From DASSUW01 sp963849695 (lineage in GTDB: Bacteria > Actinomycetota > Thermoleophilia > Solirubrobacterales > Solirubrobacteraceae), in assembly GCA_963849695.1 (NCBI GenBank), contig CAWKIT010000039.1, positions 1 through 64,000 on the forward strand: a DNA stretch of 64,000 nucleotides, read 5' to 3'. A program made the translations under genes and the position numbers. Every line of letters starts with the position of its first letter. The first letter of the stretch is position 1. Shown here piece after piece: positions 37,055 through 45,445 of this stretch. A model generated the notes under the pieces. The model was not told the origin of the DNA and made no database searches. It saw nothing but the letters and a program-made list of their open reading frames with translations.

Positions 37055-37966
37055 TCACGCCTCGAGCCGCGGCTCGAGCGCCGCGACGCGCTTCTCGGCC
37101 AGCGCCATGAACTCGCGGCCGGCCGGCGAGAGCTGGGCGTTGCGGCGGGTGATGAAGGCGAACGTGTCGTACAGGGGCGGGTCGAACGGGACGCCGGCGA
37201 GCTGCGGTGCGTAGCCGCGTGAGCGGATCATCGTCTGGTTGCTCACGGTGTCGCCGAGGCCGCGGGCGCAGAGCTCGAGCGCGGCGGTCACGTACTCGAC
37301 CTCGATCTGCGCCTCGACCTTGACGCCGGCGCGCTGGGCCCGGTCGCGGAGCTGGCGGCGGGTCGGGTCGTCGGCGCCCCAGCGCGCGTCGTAGAGGATC
37401 AGCGGCGCCTCGGCGAGGCGCTCGATCGTCATCGGCTCGCGCAGCCGCGCCGGCCTGGCGCTCACGTACAGCTGCTCCTCGCGCAGCGCGGGCCGGACGT
37501 CGAGCCCGCGGTCGTCGATCGGCAGCATCACGAGCCCGGCCTCGAGCCGAGCCTCCCGCACCGCGTCGGCCACCTCGGCCGAGTTCTGCCCGACGGCCCG
37601 CACGCGCACGTTCGGATGACGGGTGCGGAAGTCCTCGATCAGCCCGCCCAGCAGGTAGTGGTGGGCGCTCCCGAAGGTGCCGAAGGCGACCGTGCCGCCG
37701 GTGAGGTCGCGCACCTCCTGGACGGACTCCGCGGCCTCACGGGCGGCGGCCACCGTCCGCTCGGCGTGCGGGCGCAGCAGCCGGCCGGCCTCGGTCAGCT
37801 CGAGCCCCCGGCCGACGCGCGCGAACAGCGACACGCCGAGCTCGGCCTCGAGCCGGCGGATCTGCTCGGACAGGCTCGGCTGGGCCATGAACAGGCTCTC
37901 GGCGGCGGCCGAGAACGATCCGTGCTCGGCGGCGGTGAGGAAGTAGGTGAGCTGCTGAAGCGTTAT
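37055..37966 (-). CDS. LysR-family regulator with no canonical start codon
   Basis: Residues from 37966 read ITLQQLTYFLTAAEHGSFS, then AAAESLFMAQPSLSEQIRRLE: a normal LysR helix-turn-helix, followed by the periplasmic-binding-like effector domain to the stop. The position where ATG is expected is ATA (37966-37964), with an in-frame TAG two codons further upstream. The first canonical start, ATG 37888, would remove half of the DNA-binding helix. ATA initiation, an ATG-to-ATA change or an indel are possible. The intact length would be about 303 residues. The AT-rich gap to 38036 may hold its operator. Confidence 0.8.
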   Translation of the reverse strand: MTLQQLTYFLTAAEHGSFSAAAESLFMAQPSLSEQIRRLEAELGVSLFARVGRGLELTEAGRLLRPHAERTVAAAREAAESVQEVRDLTGGTVAFGTFGSAHHYLLGGLIEDFRTRHPNVRVRAVGQNSAEVADAVREARLEAGLVMLPIDDRGLDVRPALREEQLYVSARPARLREPMTIERLAEAPLILYDARWGADDPTRRQLRDRAQRAGVKVEAQIEVEYVTAALELCARGLGDTVSNQTMIRSRGYAPQLAGVPFDPPLYDTFAFITRRNAQLSPAGREFMALAEKRVAALEPRLEA

Positions 37967-38036
37967 AGGCTAAACCTTCTGATGCTCTAGTCAATCAAGT
38001 ATACGCCAATGGCGCACAACGTCCGATACTGAGGGC

Positions 38037-38141
38037 ATGTCGATCATCCTTGCCATCGCGCTCCCCCTCGCGGCCGTCATCGGTGTCCTGTTCGGACCCG
38101 AAGACCGGCCCGGGTTCGACGAGCGCAAGCCGCTCTCCTAG
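38037..38141 (+). CDS. Possible 34-residue membrane peptide
   Basis: The frame encodes one hydrophobic helix (SIILAIALPLAAVIGVLFG) followed by a charged tail EDRPGFDERKPLS. GATACT (38025-38030) is 6 nt before the ATG, matching the leaderless pattern, and the codons have G/C thirds. It is divergent from the LysR gene, a common arrangement for a regulated target. No family recognised. Confidence 0.45.
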   Translation: MSIILAIALPLAAVIGVLFGPEDRPGFDERKPLS

Positions 38142-38165
38142 AGCGCCCTCCACACTCCCCCTCTC

Positions 38166-38200
38166 CGAAGCCCTTGTCGTTCCCCGCGGCACGGGCTTCG
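38166..38200. terminator. Hairpin between the small peptide gene and DNA ligase
   Basis: CGAAGCCC (38166-38173) and GGGCTTCG (38193-38200) form a perfect 8-bp stem with a 19-nt loop, followed by TGATTTCC. It could end the small peptide transcript; it also lies 17 nt upstream of the ligase ATG and could be in its leader. Confidence 0.45.
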
Positions 38201-38216
38201 TGATTTCCTGGGGCAC

Positions 38217-39161
38217 ATGACCCTCCCCCTCGCGCCCCCGCTGCTTCCCCAGCTCGCCCGCTCCGCCAAGAAGCTGCCCACCGGCGACGGCTGGAGCTAC
38301 GAGCCCAAGTGGGACGGCTTCCGCGCGATCGCGTTCGTCGATGGTGACGACGTCTACCTGCAGTCCCGCAACGGCCGCCCGCTCACCCGCTACTTCCCCG
38401 AGCTGAAGTTCCCCGACGGCCGGTACGTGCTCGACGGCGAGATCGTGCTGTTCGACGAGCACGGCCGGCAGGACTTCGACGCGCTCGGCCAGCGGATCCA
38501 CCCCGCCGAGTCGCGCATCCGCATGCTGGCCGAGCAGACGCCGACGCGCTTCATCGCCTTCGACCTGCTCTCCGACGGCGACGAGGTCCTGCTCGAGCTG
38601 CCGCAGCACGAGCGCCGCGGGCGGCTCGAGAAGCGCGTCGACGCCCCGCTCGACCTCACGCCGACCGTCTTCGACCCCGACGGCGCCCAGGAGTGGCTCG
38701 AGGGCGCCGAGGGCGTCGTCGCCAAGGAGCGCAGCGCGCCCTACCGCCCCGGCGAGCGGACGGGGATGCTGAAGATCAAGCGCATCCGCACGATCGATGC
38801 CGTCGTCCAGGGCTGGCGGCCGGGCAAGGAGGAGGGGACGGTCGGCTCTCTGATCCTCGGGCTCTACGACGAGGCCGGCAACCTGCGCACGGTCGGCCAC
38901 ACGTCAGGCTTCTCGGCGAAGGAGAAGCGCGAGCTGCCCGCCCGGCTGAAGCCGTACGAGACCGGCGAGCGGGGCATGGGCGACCCGAGCCGCTGGGCGA
39001 GCGATCGCGAGCTCGAGTGGATCGAGCTGCGTCCCGAGCTGGTGGTCGAGATCACGTTCGACCACACGAGCAACGACCGCATCCGCCACGGAGCGAAGAT
39101 CGCGCGCTGGCGGGAGGACAAGCCGCCCGCCGAGTGCCGGACCGACCAGCTGCTCAGCTGA
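38217..39161 (+). CDS. ATP-dependent DNA ligase (LigC/LigD ligase-domain type)
   Basis: A 314-residue stand-alone ligase. The adenylated lysine is K31 in EPKWDGFRA (KxDG motif I), followed by DGEIVLFD (motif III region), FIAFDLL, EGVVAKERSAPYRPG (motif IV) and MLKIKRIRTIDAVVQGW (motif V), then a short OB-fold domain ending near WREDKPPAECRTDQL. There is no polymerase or nuclease domain and no Ku gene nearby, so it resembles actinobacterial LigC-type enzymes used in backup repair. ATG 38217 has GGGG just upstream. Confidence 0.92.
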   Translation: MTLPLAPPLLPQLARSAKKLPTGDGWSYEPKWDGFRAIAFVDGDDVYLQSRNGRPLTRYFPELKFPDGRYVLDGEIVLFDEHGRQDFDALGQRIHPAESRIRMLAEQTPTRFIAFDLLSDGDEVLLELPQHERRGRLEKRVDAPLDLTPTVFDPDGAQEWLEGAEGVVAKERSAPYRPGERTGMLKIKRIRTIDAVVQGWRPGKEEGTVGSLILGLYDEAGNLRTVGHTSGFSAKEKRELPARLKPYETGERGMGDPSRWASDRELEWIELRPELVVEITFDHTSNDRIRHGAKIARWREDKPPAECRTDQLLS

Positions 39162-39234
39162 CGCCGCCCACCAAAGTGGCGCGCCGGAGTTCCTCCGGCC
39201 TTCGGTGTCCGGTAGGGAGCTGGCGCGGCGGGGT

Positions 39235-39272
39235 ACCATGCCCTTGACCGAGCCGGAGCTCGGTCAGAGGAG
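39235..39272 (+). promoter_or_regulatory. -10-like hexamer, palindromic operator and ribosome site of the ferritin-fold cluster
   Basis: TACCAT (39235-39240) resembles a -10 element. It is followed at once by arms TGACCGAGC (39245-39253) and GCTCGGTCA (39258-39266), a perfect 9-bp palindrome with a CGGA loop, and then AGAGGAGA (39265-39272), a good ribosome site for the TTG start at 39281. The palindrome could be an operator or an RNA hairpin that masks the ribosome site. Another CCGGAG/CTCCGG hairpin lies at about 39184-39198. Confidence 0.5.
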
Positions 39273-39280
39273 ACGGAATT

Positions 39281-40104
39281 TTGCACGGATGTGTCAAGGT
39301 CGTCGTCGGCGTCGTCATAGCGCTCTCGGTGGGATGGAGCGGCTTCTCGGGACTGGAGGTCCCAGCCACCGCCGACGCACAGACTCGACCTCAGCCCGAA
39401 GAGCTGTGGCAGGCGTACCCCCTTCACCCGCGGCACACGGGGACGTTGGAGCGGGTCTATCCGCCCGAGCGCCCCGGGCGTGCGCCGGCGGTGGCCGCGC
39501 CAATGCCGGCGGGGGACATGGGGTCCGCCGTGCCCGCTCTCCTCGCCATCTCGCTCATCCTGACCGCGTTCCTCCTTGGCGGCGCGCTCGGGCTCGGCGA
39601 CCTGCCGGTCAAGCTGCGTGGCGGCCTGGCCGCCGCCCACGCCCCGGCGGCGCCGAGGAAATCCGCGGCACGCACGACCGCCGCCACGAGGCCGGCGGCC
39701 CGCAGGCGCGCCCACACGGGCTCGCGGCCAACCGCCGCCAGCGGAAGGTGGTCGCGGAAGACCGGCACGACTGCGCCCCGATGCCCAGCCCGGAGCTCGA
39801 AGCGCTCGAGGCGGCGGAGGCGCGCGTCTTCGTGCCGGTGCGATGCGAGATCGTGTGCCGAAGCGACTCGGTGTGCTCCCGATTCGCGGTGGCGGGGTTC
39901 GGCACCGACGGCACGTGCGTGTGGCTCGCGGAGTCTCCCCCGTTCTTGCCGGCGGGCGATCGTCAGGTCGGTCGCAGCCGCGCCGCGGTGGCCGCTCACC
40001 GGCGCCTCCTGGACCAGCTCACCGAGCAGGGCTGGGAGCCGGCCGGACATGGCGAAGCTTGGTACGAAGCCAGGTTCCAACCGAAAGGGCAGATTGGTGT
40101 CTGA
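39281..40104 (+). pseudogene. Membrane-anchored protein of unknown function, frameshifted
   Basis: A TTG start gives an N-terminal hydrophobic segment (VVVGVVIALSVGW), an exported Pro-rich region and a second membrane helix (AVPALLAISLILTAFLLGGAL). Near 39657 the coding signal moves one frame (one base apparently missing), continuing as EEIRGTHDRRHEAGG through PMPSPELEALEAAEARVFV and a segment with four cysteines (VRCEIVCRSDSVC, DGTCVW) to the stop at 40104. Unshifted, the first frame would run into the ferritin gene. ATG 39781 could alternatively start a separate 107-residue protein. No family recognised. Confidence 0.5.
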
Positions 40105-40708
40105 TCATGGACAGGAAGTCCGCAACTCTCTCTCCCGCGCCGACGTCCTCACGACCGCGATGCTCGCGGGCGCCGGCGTGGCCGCGGGCGGCGCGCTGCT
40201 AGGAGGCCTCGCCGACGGCGCGGCCTCGCAGCCGTCGAGGAAGCAGGACCGCGAGATCCTCAATTTCGCCCTGCTGCTGGAGGAGCTGCAGGCGGCGTTC
40301 TACGCCGACGCGCTCCAGCGGGGCTCGCTCACAGGCGAGCTGCGGCAGTTTGCCGAGCAGGTCGGCGCCCAGGAGGAGGAACACGCCGATCTTGTTCGCC
40401 AGGCGCTGGGCGATGACGTGCGCGAGCTTCCCGCCTTCGACTTCGGCGACGCGACCGGCGACGCGAAGACATTCGGGAGGACGGCGCGGGAGCTCGAGGA
40501 CCTCGGCGTCGCCGCTTACAACACGCAGGCTCCGAACCTGACCAAGGACGCGCTCGGTGCGGCGGCGCGGATCGTGTCCGTCGAGGCTCGTCACGCGGCC
40601 TGGATTCGCGACCTGCTGGGCGAGAACCCCGCTCCATTCGCGTCAGAGCCTCGCGCTTCGGCCGAGGAGGTCACCAAGGCGCTCAACCGTACGGGCTTCC
40701 TCGGGTAG
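40097..40708 (+). CDS. Tat-like exported ferritin-fold protein (first copy)
   Basis: A 203-residue protein with a basic leader and a hydrophobic stretch (MLAGAGVAAGGALLGGLADGAAS), then a four-helix ferritin-like bundle. Glutamate and E-x-x-H ligands are conserved: LLLEELQAAFY, GAQEEEHADLV and VSVEARHAAWI, enough for a di-metal site. The function could be peroxide or metal handling outside the membrane, but is not established for these small ferritin-like proteins. GTG 40097 overlaps the upstream gene end by 8 nt. A paralogue follows after 5 nt. Confidence 0.75.
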   Translation: MSDHGQEVRNSLSRADVLTTAMLAGAGVAAGGALLGGLADGAASQPSRKQDREILNFALLLEELQAAFYADALQRGSLTGELRQFAEQVGAQEEEHADLVRQALGDDVRELPAFDFGDATGDAKTFGRTARELEDLGVAAYNTQAPNLTKDALGAAARIVSVEARHAAWIRDLLGENPAPFASEPRASAEEVTKALNRTGFLG

Positions 40709-40713
40709 GCAAG

Positions 40714-41388
40714 ATGTCCGATCTCACCCTCACCACGCTGGACCGCGACGGCGCGTTGCTCGAGCCTCTCGCCGAACTGCAGGGCTCGACGCGCGCCGAG
40801 TTCCTGTCAAAGGCGGCGCTCGGGGGCGCGACTCTGCTCGCCGCCTTCGCCGCGCCGCCGGACGCCGAGGCGCAGTCCGCCAAGCGCGACATCGCGATCC
40901 TGAACTACGCACTGGCGCTCGAGTATCTGCAGGACTCGTTCTACTCGGAGGTCGAGCAGCTCGGCGGCTTCAGCGGAGAGCTCGGCCGCCAGGCGCGCGT
41001 CGTGGGCGCTCATGAGCGGGCGCACGTCGAGGCGCTCCGCCAGGTGCTCGGCCGCCGTGCCATAAGCCGGGGCCGCTACGACTTCCGCGGCGCGACGGAG
41101 AAGCGGGACGCCTTCACGCGCACGGCCGTCGCCTTCGAGGACCTGGCGGTCGCGGCCTACAAGGGCCAGGCGCCGTACATCTCCGACAGCGGCCTTCTCG
41201 TCGCCGCCCTCGGGATCCACACCGTCGAGGCGCGGCACGCGGCCTGGATCCGCCGGCTGGCCGGCAGCTCGCCGGCACCGAACGCTTTCGACGAGCCGCG
41301 GACGGCCAAGAGCGTGCTCACCCTGGTCGAACGCACGAACTTCACGATGAAGACCCGGAGCAGGCGATCGCCGCGGTTCACCGGCTGA
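40714..41388 (+). CDS. Ferritin-fold protein (second copy)
   Basis: A 224-residue paralogue of the preceding protein: a leader with a hydrophobic stretch (FLSKAALGGATLLAAFAAPPDAEA), then helices carrying LALEYLQDSFY, GAHERAHVEALRQ and HTVEARHAAWIR, again the ferritin-like E...ExxH...ExxH pattern. The last ~12 residues (MKTRSRRSPRFTG) are read in a frame where the following L,D-transpeptidase seems to begin, so the true C-terminus may differ. ATG 40714 follows the first copy by 5 nt. Confidence 0.75.
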   Translation: MSDLTLTTLDRDGALLEPLAELQGSTRAEFLSKAALGGATLLAAFAAPPDAEAQSAKRDIAILNYALALEYLQDSFYSEVEQLGGFSGELGRQARVVGAHERAHVEALRQVLGRRAISRGRYDFRGATEKRDAFTRTAVAFEDLAVAAYKGQAPYISDSGLLVAALGIHTVEARHAAWIRRLAGSSPAPNAFDEPRTAKSVLTLVERTNFTMKTRSRRSPRFTG

Positions 41389-42188
41389 TCGAGGGCCGCG
41401 GGCGGCGGGCGGCGATCGTCGCCGCCCTCACGGCGATCGCCGTTGCCGGCGTCACGCTCGTCGGCGGCAGCCGGCCCGCAGAGCCGGCGCCCGGCGCTCG
41501 AGTCGAGACTCCGACGCTCCCCCGGCCGCCGGAGCCGGCGTTTCCGATCGGCGACCCGGTCCCGCTCGCCTCCGACCGGCACGAGTCGCGCTGGGCGAAG
41601 GTCGAGACCGCGACCGTGGCGCGGGCCGAGCCGCGGCCTCGTGCACGGCCGGTGGGCCACCTGTCGCAGCGCACGCCGGAGGACACGACAAACCTCGTGC
41701 CGGCGCTCGACCGGGCCGTCGACCGGGGAGGCCGGCTGTGGGTGCGCGTGCGCCTTCCGGTGCTGCCGAACAACACGACCGGGTGGGTCCCGCGCCGCGC
41801 ACTCGGCGGCTACGACACCGTGAACACCCGCTTCGTGGTCGACCTCGACGCGCTGCAGGCGACACTGCTGCGGGATGGGCGCCCGGTCATGCGCGTACCG
41901 GTCGGCGTCGGGATGCCGGCGGCGCCGACGCCGCGTGGCGAGTTCTACGTCCGCAACCGGCTTACCTCGTACCGCAGTCCGTTCTACGGTCCCCTCGCCT
42001 TCGGCACCAGCGCCCGCTCGCCGACGCTGACGGACTGGCCGGCGGGCGGCTTCGTCGGCATTCACGGCACCAACCGGCCGGACCTCGTTCCGGGCCGCGT
42101 GTCGCACGGGTGCATCCGGCTGCGCAACCGCGACATGCGGCGGCTCGGCAGCGCGATGCCGGTGGGCACGCCGATCACGGTCCGCTAG
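41347..42188 (+). CDS. Membrane-anchored L,D-transpeptidase (YkuD domain)
   Basis: The C-terminal domain is YkuD: FVVDLDALQATLLRDG, VGVGMPAAPTPRGEFYV, GFVGIHGTN and VSHGCIRLRN with the catalytic Cys. Such enzymes make 3-3 peptidoglycan cross-links or attach proteins to the wall. A transmembrane anchor (IVAALTAIAVAGVTLVG) and Pro-rich spacer precede it, in a frame open from about 41349 with no canonical start before GTG 41616. Restoring one G after the ATG at 41347 would give MEDPEQAIAAVHRL, so a one-base deletion is likely. GTG 41616 alone would lose the anchor. It ends in a CTAG overlap with the HxlR gene. Confidence 0.72.
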
Positions 42189-42628
42189 ACGATGCGCGGG
42201 GCGGTCTGCGAGCGAGCCTTGATCTCCTCGCCCTCCGTGCGCCAGCGCTGCAGGCGGTCGTAGTGCTCGCGGGCGCTCGACATGTCGGCCTGGTGCTCGA
42301 GACCCCAGCCGGCGAGCGGGGCGAGCGCGACCAGAAGGTTCTCGCCGACCGGCGACAGCTCGTACTCCACGCGCGCGGGCACGCGCGCGTAGACGTGGCG
42401 CTCGACCAGCCCGTCGCGCTCGAGCTGGCGCAGGGTGGCGCTGAGCATGCGGCGCGAGACACCGTCGATCTGGCGCAGCAGCTCGTTGAAGCGATGCGTG
42501 CCCTGGGCGAGGCGCGCGAGCACGACGACGCTCCACTTGGCGGCCAGGACGCCGACGGCGGCCTGCAGTGCCTTCAGGGTCTCGTCGTCGGATGCCCGCA
42601 GCGTGAGGGGCCGGGGGGTGCTTGCCAT
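42185..42628 (-). CDS. HxlR-family transcriptional regulator
   Basis: A 147-residue winged-helix protein: KALQAAVGVLAAKWSVVVLARLAQGTHRFNELLRQ, then the recognition segment GVSRRMLSATLRQLERDGLVERHVYA and ELSPVGENLL are classic HxlR. These sense redox or aldehyde stress, often at a Cys, but none is visible here. The divergent gap to glycerate kinase contains TGACATGTCGGCA, whose GACATGTC core is an 8-bp palindrome and a candidate operator. Confidence 0.85.
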   Translation of the reverse strand: MASTPRPLTLRASDDETLKALQAAVGVLAAKWSVVVLARLAQGTHRFNELLRQIDGVSRRMLSATLRQLERDGLVERHVYARVPARVEYELSPVGENLLVALAPLAGWGLEHQADMSSAREHYDRLQRWRTEGEEIKARSQTAPRIV

Positions 42629-42663
42629 GGCTTCGATGGTGACATGTCGGCAGGCGCGAGAAT

Positions 42664-43677
42664 GTGTCGGTGACGCTTCCCGAGCGGCCCGTCCTCGTCG
42701 CCCCCGATTCGTTCAAGGGCACCTTCAGCGCCGCCGAGGTGGCGGGCGCGATCGGCCGCGGGCTCGAGCGCGCCGGCCTGATGCCGCCCGACCTGTGCCC
42801 GGTCGCCGACGGCGGCGAGGGCACGATGGCCGCCCTGCTGCCGCGGCTCGGCGGCGAGGTGGTGGCGGCGCCCGCCCACGACCCGCTCGGGCGCGAGCTC
42901 AACGGCTGCTTCGCGCGCGTCGAGGAGGGCGGCTCCGCGATCGTGGAGACCGCGACCGCGAGCGGGCTCGGCCTCGTGGCCGAGGACGAGCGCGACGCGT
43001 GGGCGGCCTCGACCTACGGCACCGGCGAGCTGATCGCCGCCGCCGCCGCGGCGGGCGCACAGGTGATCGTGGTCGCGGTCGGCGGCTCGGCGACCACCGA
43101 CGGCGGCGCCGGCGCGCTCGAGGCGATCGAGGAGGCCGGCGGCGTCGGCGGGGCGCGCCTCGTCGTGCTGTGCGACGTGCGCACGCCGTTCGAGCACGCC
43201 CCGAAGGTGTTCGGCCCTCAGAAGGGCGCCGACCCGGCCATGGTCAGACGGCTCGAGCGACGGCTCGACGAGTTGGCGGGACGCTGGCCGCGCGACCCGC
43301 GCGGAGTGCCGATGACCGGCTGCGCGGGCGGACTGTCGGGCGGGCTGTGGGCGGCTCACGGCGCCGTGCTGGAGCCGGGCGCGCCCTGGGTGCTCGACGC
43401 GCTCGACTTCGACGCGCGCATGCGGGCCGCCCGCGCCGTCGTCACCGGCGAGGGCAAGCTCGACGCGCAGACCCTCCAGGGCAAGCTGGTGGGCGAGATC
43501 GGCACCCGCGCCCGTCAGGCCGGCGTGCCGCTGCACGCGATCGTCGGTACCGACGCGCTCGACGGGTTCGGCAAGCGCATCATCGACCTCATGCGCGTGA
43601 TCGAGGCGACCGACCTGCGCGAGCTGGAGGCGGCCGGCGAGGCCCTCGGCACCGAACTGGCCGAGGGCCTCGCGTAG
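42664..43677 (+). CDS. Glycerate kinase
   Basis: A 337-residue GlxK-type kinase making phosphoglycerate (2- or 3-) from D-glycerate and ATP. LVAPDSFKGTFSAAEVAGAI at the start, PVADGGEGTM, VVAVGGSATTDGGAGAL and VVTGEGKLDAQTLQGK are the family motifs; length is about 40 residues under many relatives but all motifs are present. GTG 42664 and GTG 42670 are both possible. It is divergent from the HxlR regulator and may be its target. Confidence 0.9.
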   Translation: MSVTLPERPVLVAPDSFKGTFSAAEVAGAIGRGLERAGLMPPDLCPVADGGEGTMAALLPRLGGEVVAAPAHDPLGRELNGCFARVEEGGSAIVETATASGLGLVAEDERDAWAASTYGTGELIAAAAAAGAQVIVVAVGGSATTDGGAGALEAIEEAGGVGGARLVVLCDVRTPFEHAPKVFGPQKGADPAMVRRLERRLDELAGRWPRDPRGVPMTGCAGGLSGGLWAAHGAVLEPGAPWVLDALDFDARMRAARAVVTGEGKLDAQTLQGKLVGEIGTRARQAGVPLHAIVGTDALDGFGKRIIDLMRVIEATDLRELEAAGEALGTELAEGLA

Positions 43678-43686
43678 CGCGGAGGA

Positions 43687-45243
43687 CTAGCTCTGCCCCT
43701 TGCGGTGGCCGGGCTTGCCCTGCGGTTCCTGCGTCTGCACGTTCAGCGTGCCCATCTTGTACGCGCTCGAGCCGGCGACGCTCGGGTCCGTGAACTTGAA
43801 CACGTCGAAGCCGCGCTGGATCTCGCTGCCGTAGATGTAGCCGTTGTAGAAGTACGACGACCAGAAGCCGGCCAGCGGGTTCGGCGGCTCGGCGGTGGAG
43901 AACGGCCCACGGTCGAACCAGGCGAGCTCCTCCACGTCGTTGCCGTCGGTCCAGTCGATGATCGACACGCCGCCCTGGTACCAGGACTGCACGAGCAGGT
44001 CGCGGCCCTTGTTGTTCGGGATCAGGCTGCCGTTGTGAGCCACGCAATTCTCCGAGTTGTTCTGCGTCCTCGGGATCTTGAAGTAGCTCATGAACTTCGG
44101 GTTGGCCGGATCCGTGATGTCGTAGATGGCGTCGGCGCCCTTGTTGGGCCCGACCGTCGGGTTGCATGTCGGCGCCGTGCCGCCGCCGAGCTCGTCGGTG
44201 AACAGCACCTTGTTGCCGTCGTCGCTGATCGTGGCGCTGTGCCAGAACGCGAAGTTCTCGTTGTCGATGATGTTCGACAGCACCTCCGGACGCTCCGGGT
44301 CGGAGATGTCCATCATCACGCCCTCGCCCATGCAGGCGCCGGCGGCCAGGTCGATCGCCGGGTAGACGGTGATGTCGTGGCAGCCGTTCGTGGCGCGCGT
44401 GTCCGCGTCACCCGGGTTGCCGCCGTCGGGGAACAGCACCGGCTCGCTCAGCACGCGCGCAGCGGCGGGGTTGGCACGCGGGACCTCGACGATCGAGATC
44501 TTGTCGTGCGTGCCCTCGCAGTTGACGCGGCCGGCGGCGCTGTCGTAGGACGACACGTAGATCAGGAGCCGGGTCTTCTGGGGGATCACCGTGTGGGTAT
44601 GGGAGCCGCAGTCGGTGCGCACGGCTGTCACGTACTCGAGGTTCGAGGGATCGGAGGCGTCCCAGATCCGCAGGCCCTCCCAGCTCGTGGCCTCGCTGAC
44701 CGACTCCGCGGCGGTCGCGGCGCGGTTGCCCTCGCACTCGGGCTTGTTGCGGCGGGAATCCGTCGAGCTGACGAGGATCCCGTCGTTGACGGTGACGTCA
44801 TTCTGCGAGCCCGGACAGTGCACGAATCCGGCGTAGCTCGGCCGGGCGCCGTTGCGGACGTCGAAGACCTGGAGGCCGTCGTAATTGCCCTGGAACGCGT
44901 AGCCGTCCTCGAACGCGAGGTCCGAGTTCAGGTCGGTGTTCGTCACCACGTCGTCGAACGGAGCGGACTTGGGCCGGTTGAAGAGGTGCTTGAGGTTCGA
45001 AGTGCCGGTGGCGTCGCCCGCCTCGAGTCGAGCGCCTGAGTCGTCGAAGTTCTTGACGGCCGCGGATCCGATGCAGACCTCGTATGCATCGCCCCACTCC
45101 TCGAACATCGCGCCGCTCGGCATCGACGCCAGCGTCGCGTCCGCGCACGCTTCCGGATGCGCTGCCGCGCTCGACGGCAGCACGGCTACGACCCCTACGG
45201 CGATCGCAGCAGCCAACAGATGACGCACGTTTCGTGCGCTCAT
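43687..45243 (-). CDS. Secreted LVIVD-repeat beta-propeller-like protein
   Basis: A 518-residue exported protein: signal peptide (HLLAAAIAVGVVAVLPSSAAA) then repeats of the type GLQVFDVRNGARPSYAG, GLRIWDASDPSNLEYV, GVMMDISDPERPEVLS and ADAIYDITDPANPKFM, matching the LVIVD propeller-like repeats of actinobacterial secreted proteins. Many HSATIS/HTHTV segments could bind metal. Function unknown. Strong GGAGGGAG ribosome site upstream of ATG 45243; the longer upstream frame has no such site. Confidence 0.82.
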   Translation of the reverse strand: MSARNVRHLLAAAIAVGVVAVLPSSAAAHPEACADATLASMPSGAMFEEWGDAYEVCIGSAAVKNFDDSGARLEAGDATGTSNLKHLFNRPKSAPFDDVVTNTDLNSDLAFEDGYAFQGNYDGLQVFDVRNGARPSYAGFVHCPGSQNDVTVNDGILVSSTDSRRNKPECEGNRAATAAESVSEATSWEGLRIWDASDPSNLEYVTAVRTDCGSHTHTVIPQKTRLLIYVSSYDSAAGRVNCEGTHDKISIVEVPRANPAAARVLSEPVLFPDGGNPGDADTRATNGCHDITVYPAIDLAAGACMGEGVMMDISDPERPEVLSNIIDNENFAFWHSATISDDGNKVLFTDELGGGTAPTCNPTVGPNKGADAIYDITDPANPKFMSYFKIPRTQNNSENCVAHNGSLIPNNKGRDLLVQSWYQGGVSIIDWTDGNDVEELAWFDRGPFSTAEPPNPLAGFWSSYFYNGYIYGSEIQRGFDVFKFTDPSVAGSSAYKMGTLNVQTQEPQGKPGHRKGQS

Positions 45244-45445
45244 GAATCTCCCTCCCCTGTCGAGGTAGCGCCCTCCCACGGGCTATTGAGGCGGAACCAT
45301 ACCCCGATGCCGCCCCGGCCCCACCTCTTCTTGCCGTCGCCCGGGTCACTCCGCGCGGTCGTGAGCGGGGCGGGGTCGTTCGGCACCGGTGCAGGCCTCG
45401 AAGCCTTTATCCGAAGCTGACCGGAGGGCGCTAAGCAATGCCGGC

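Noticed and set aside
39281..40708. One continuous frame joining the membrane protein to the first ferritin-fold protein
   Set aside because: The middle part (Arg/Ser/Thr-rich) is a poor coding frame, while a neighbouring frame encodes a coherent protein ending at 40104; the ferritin gene has its own GTG start.
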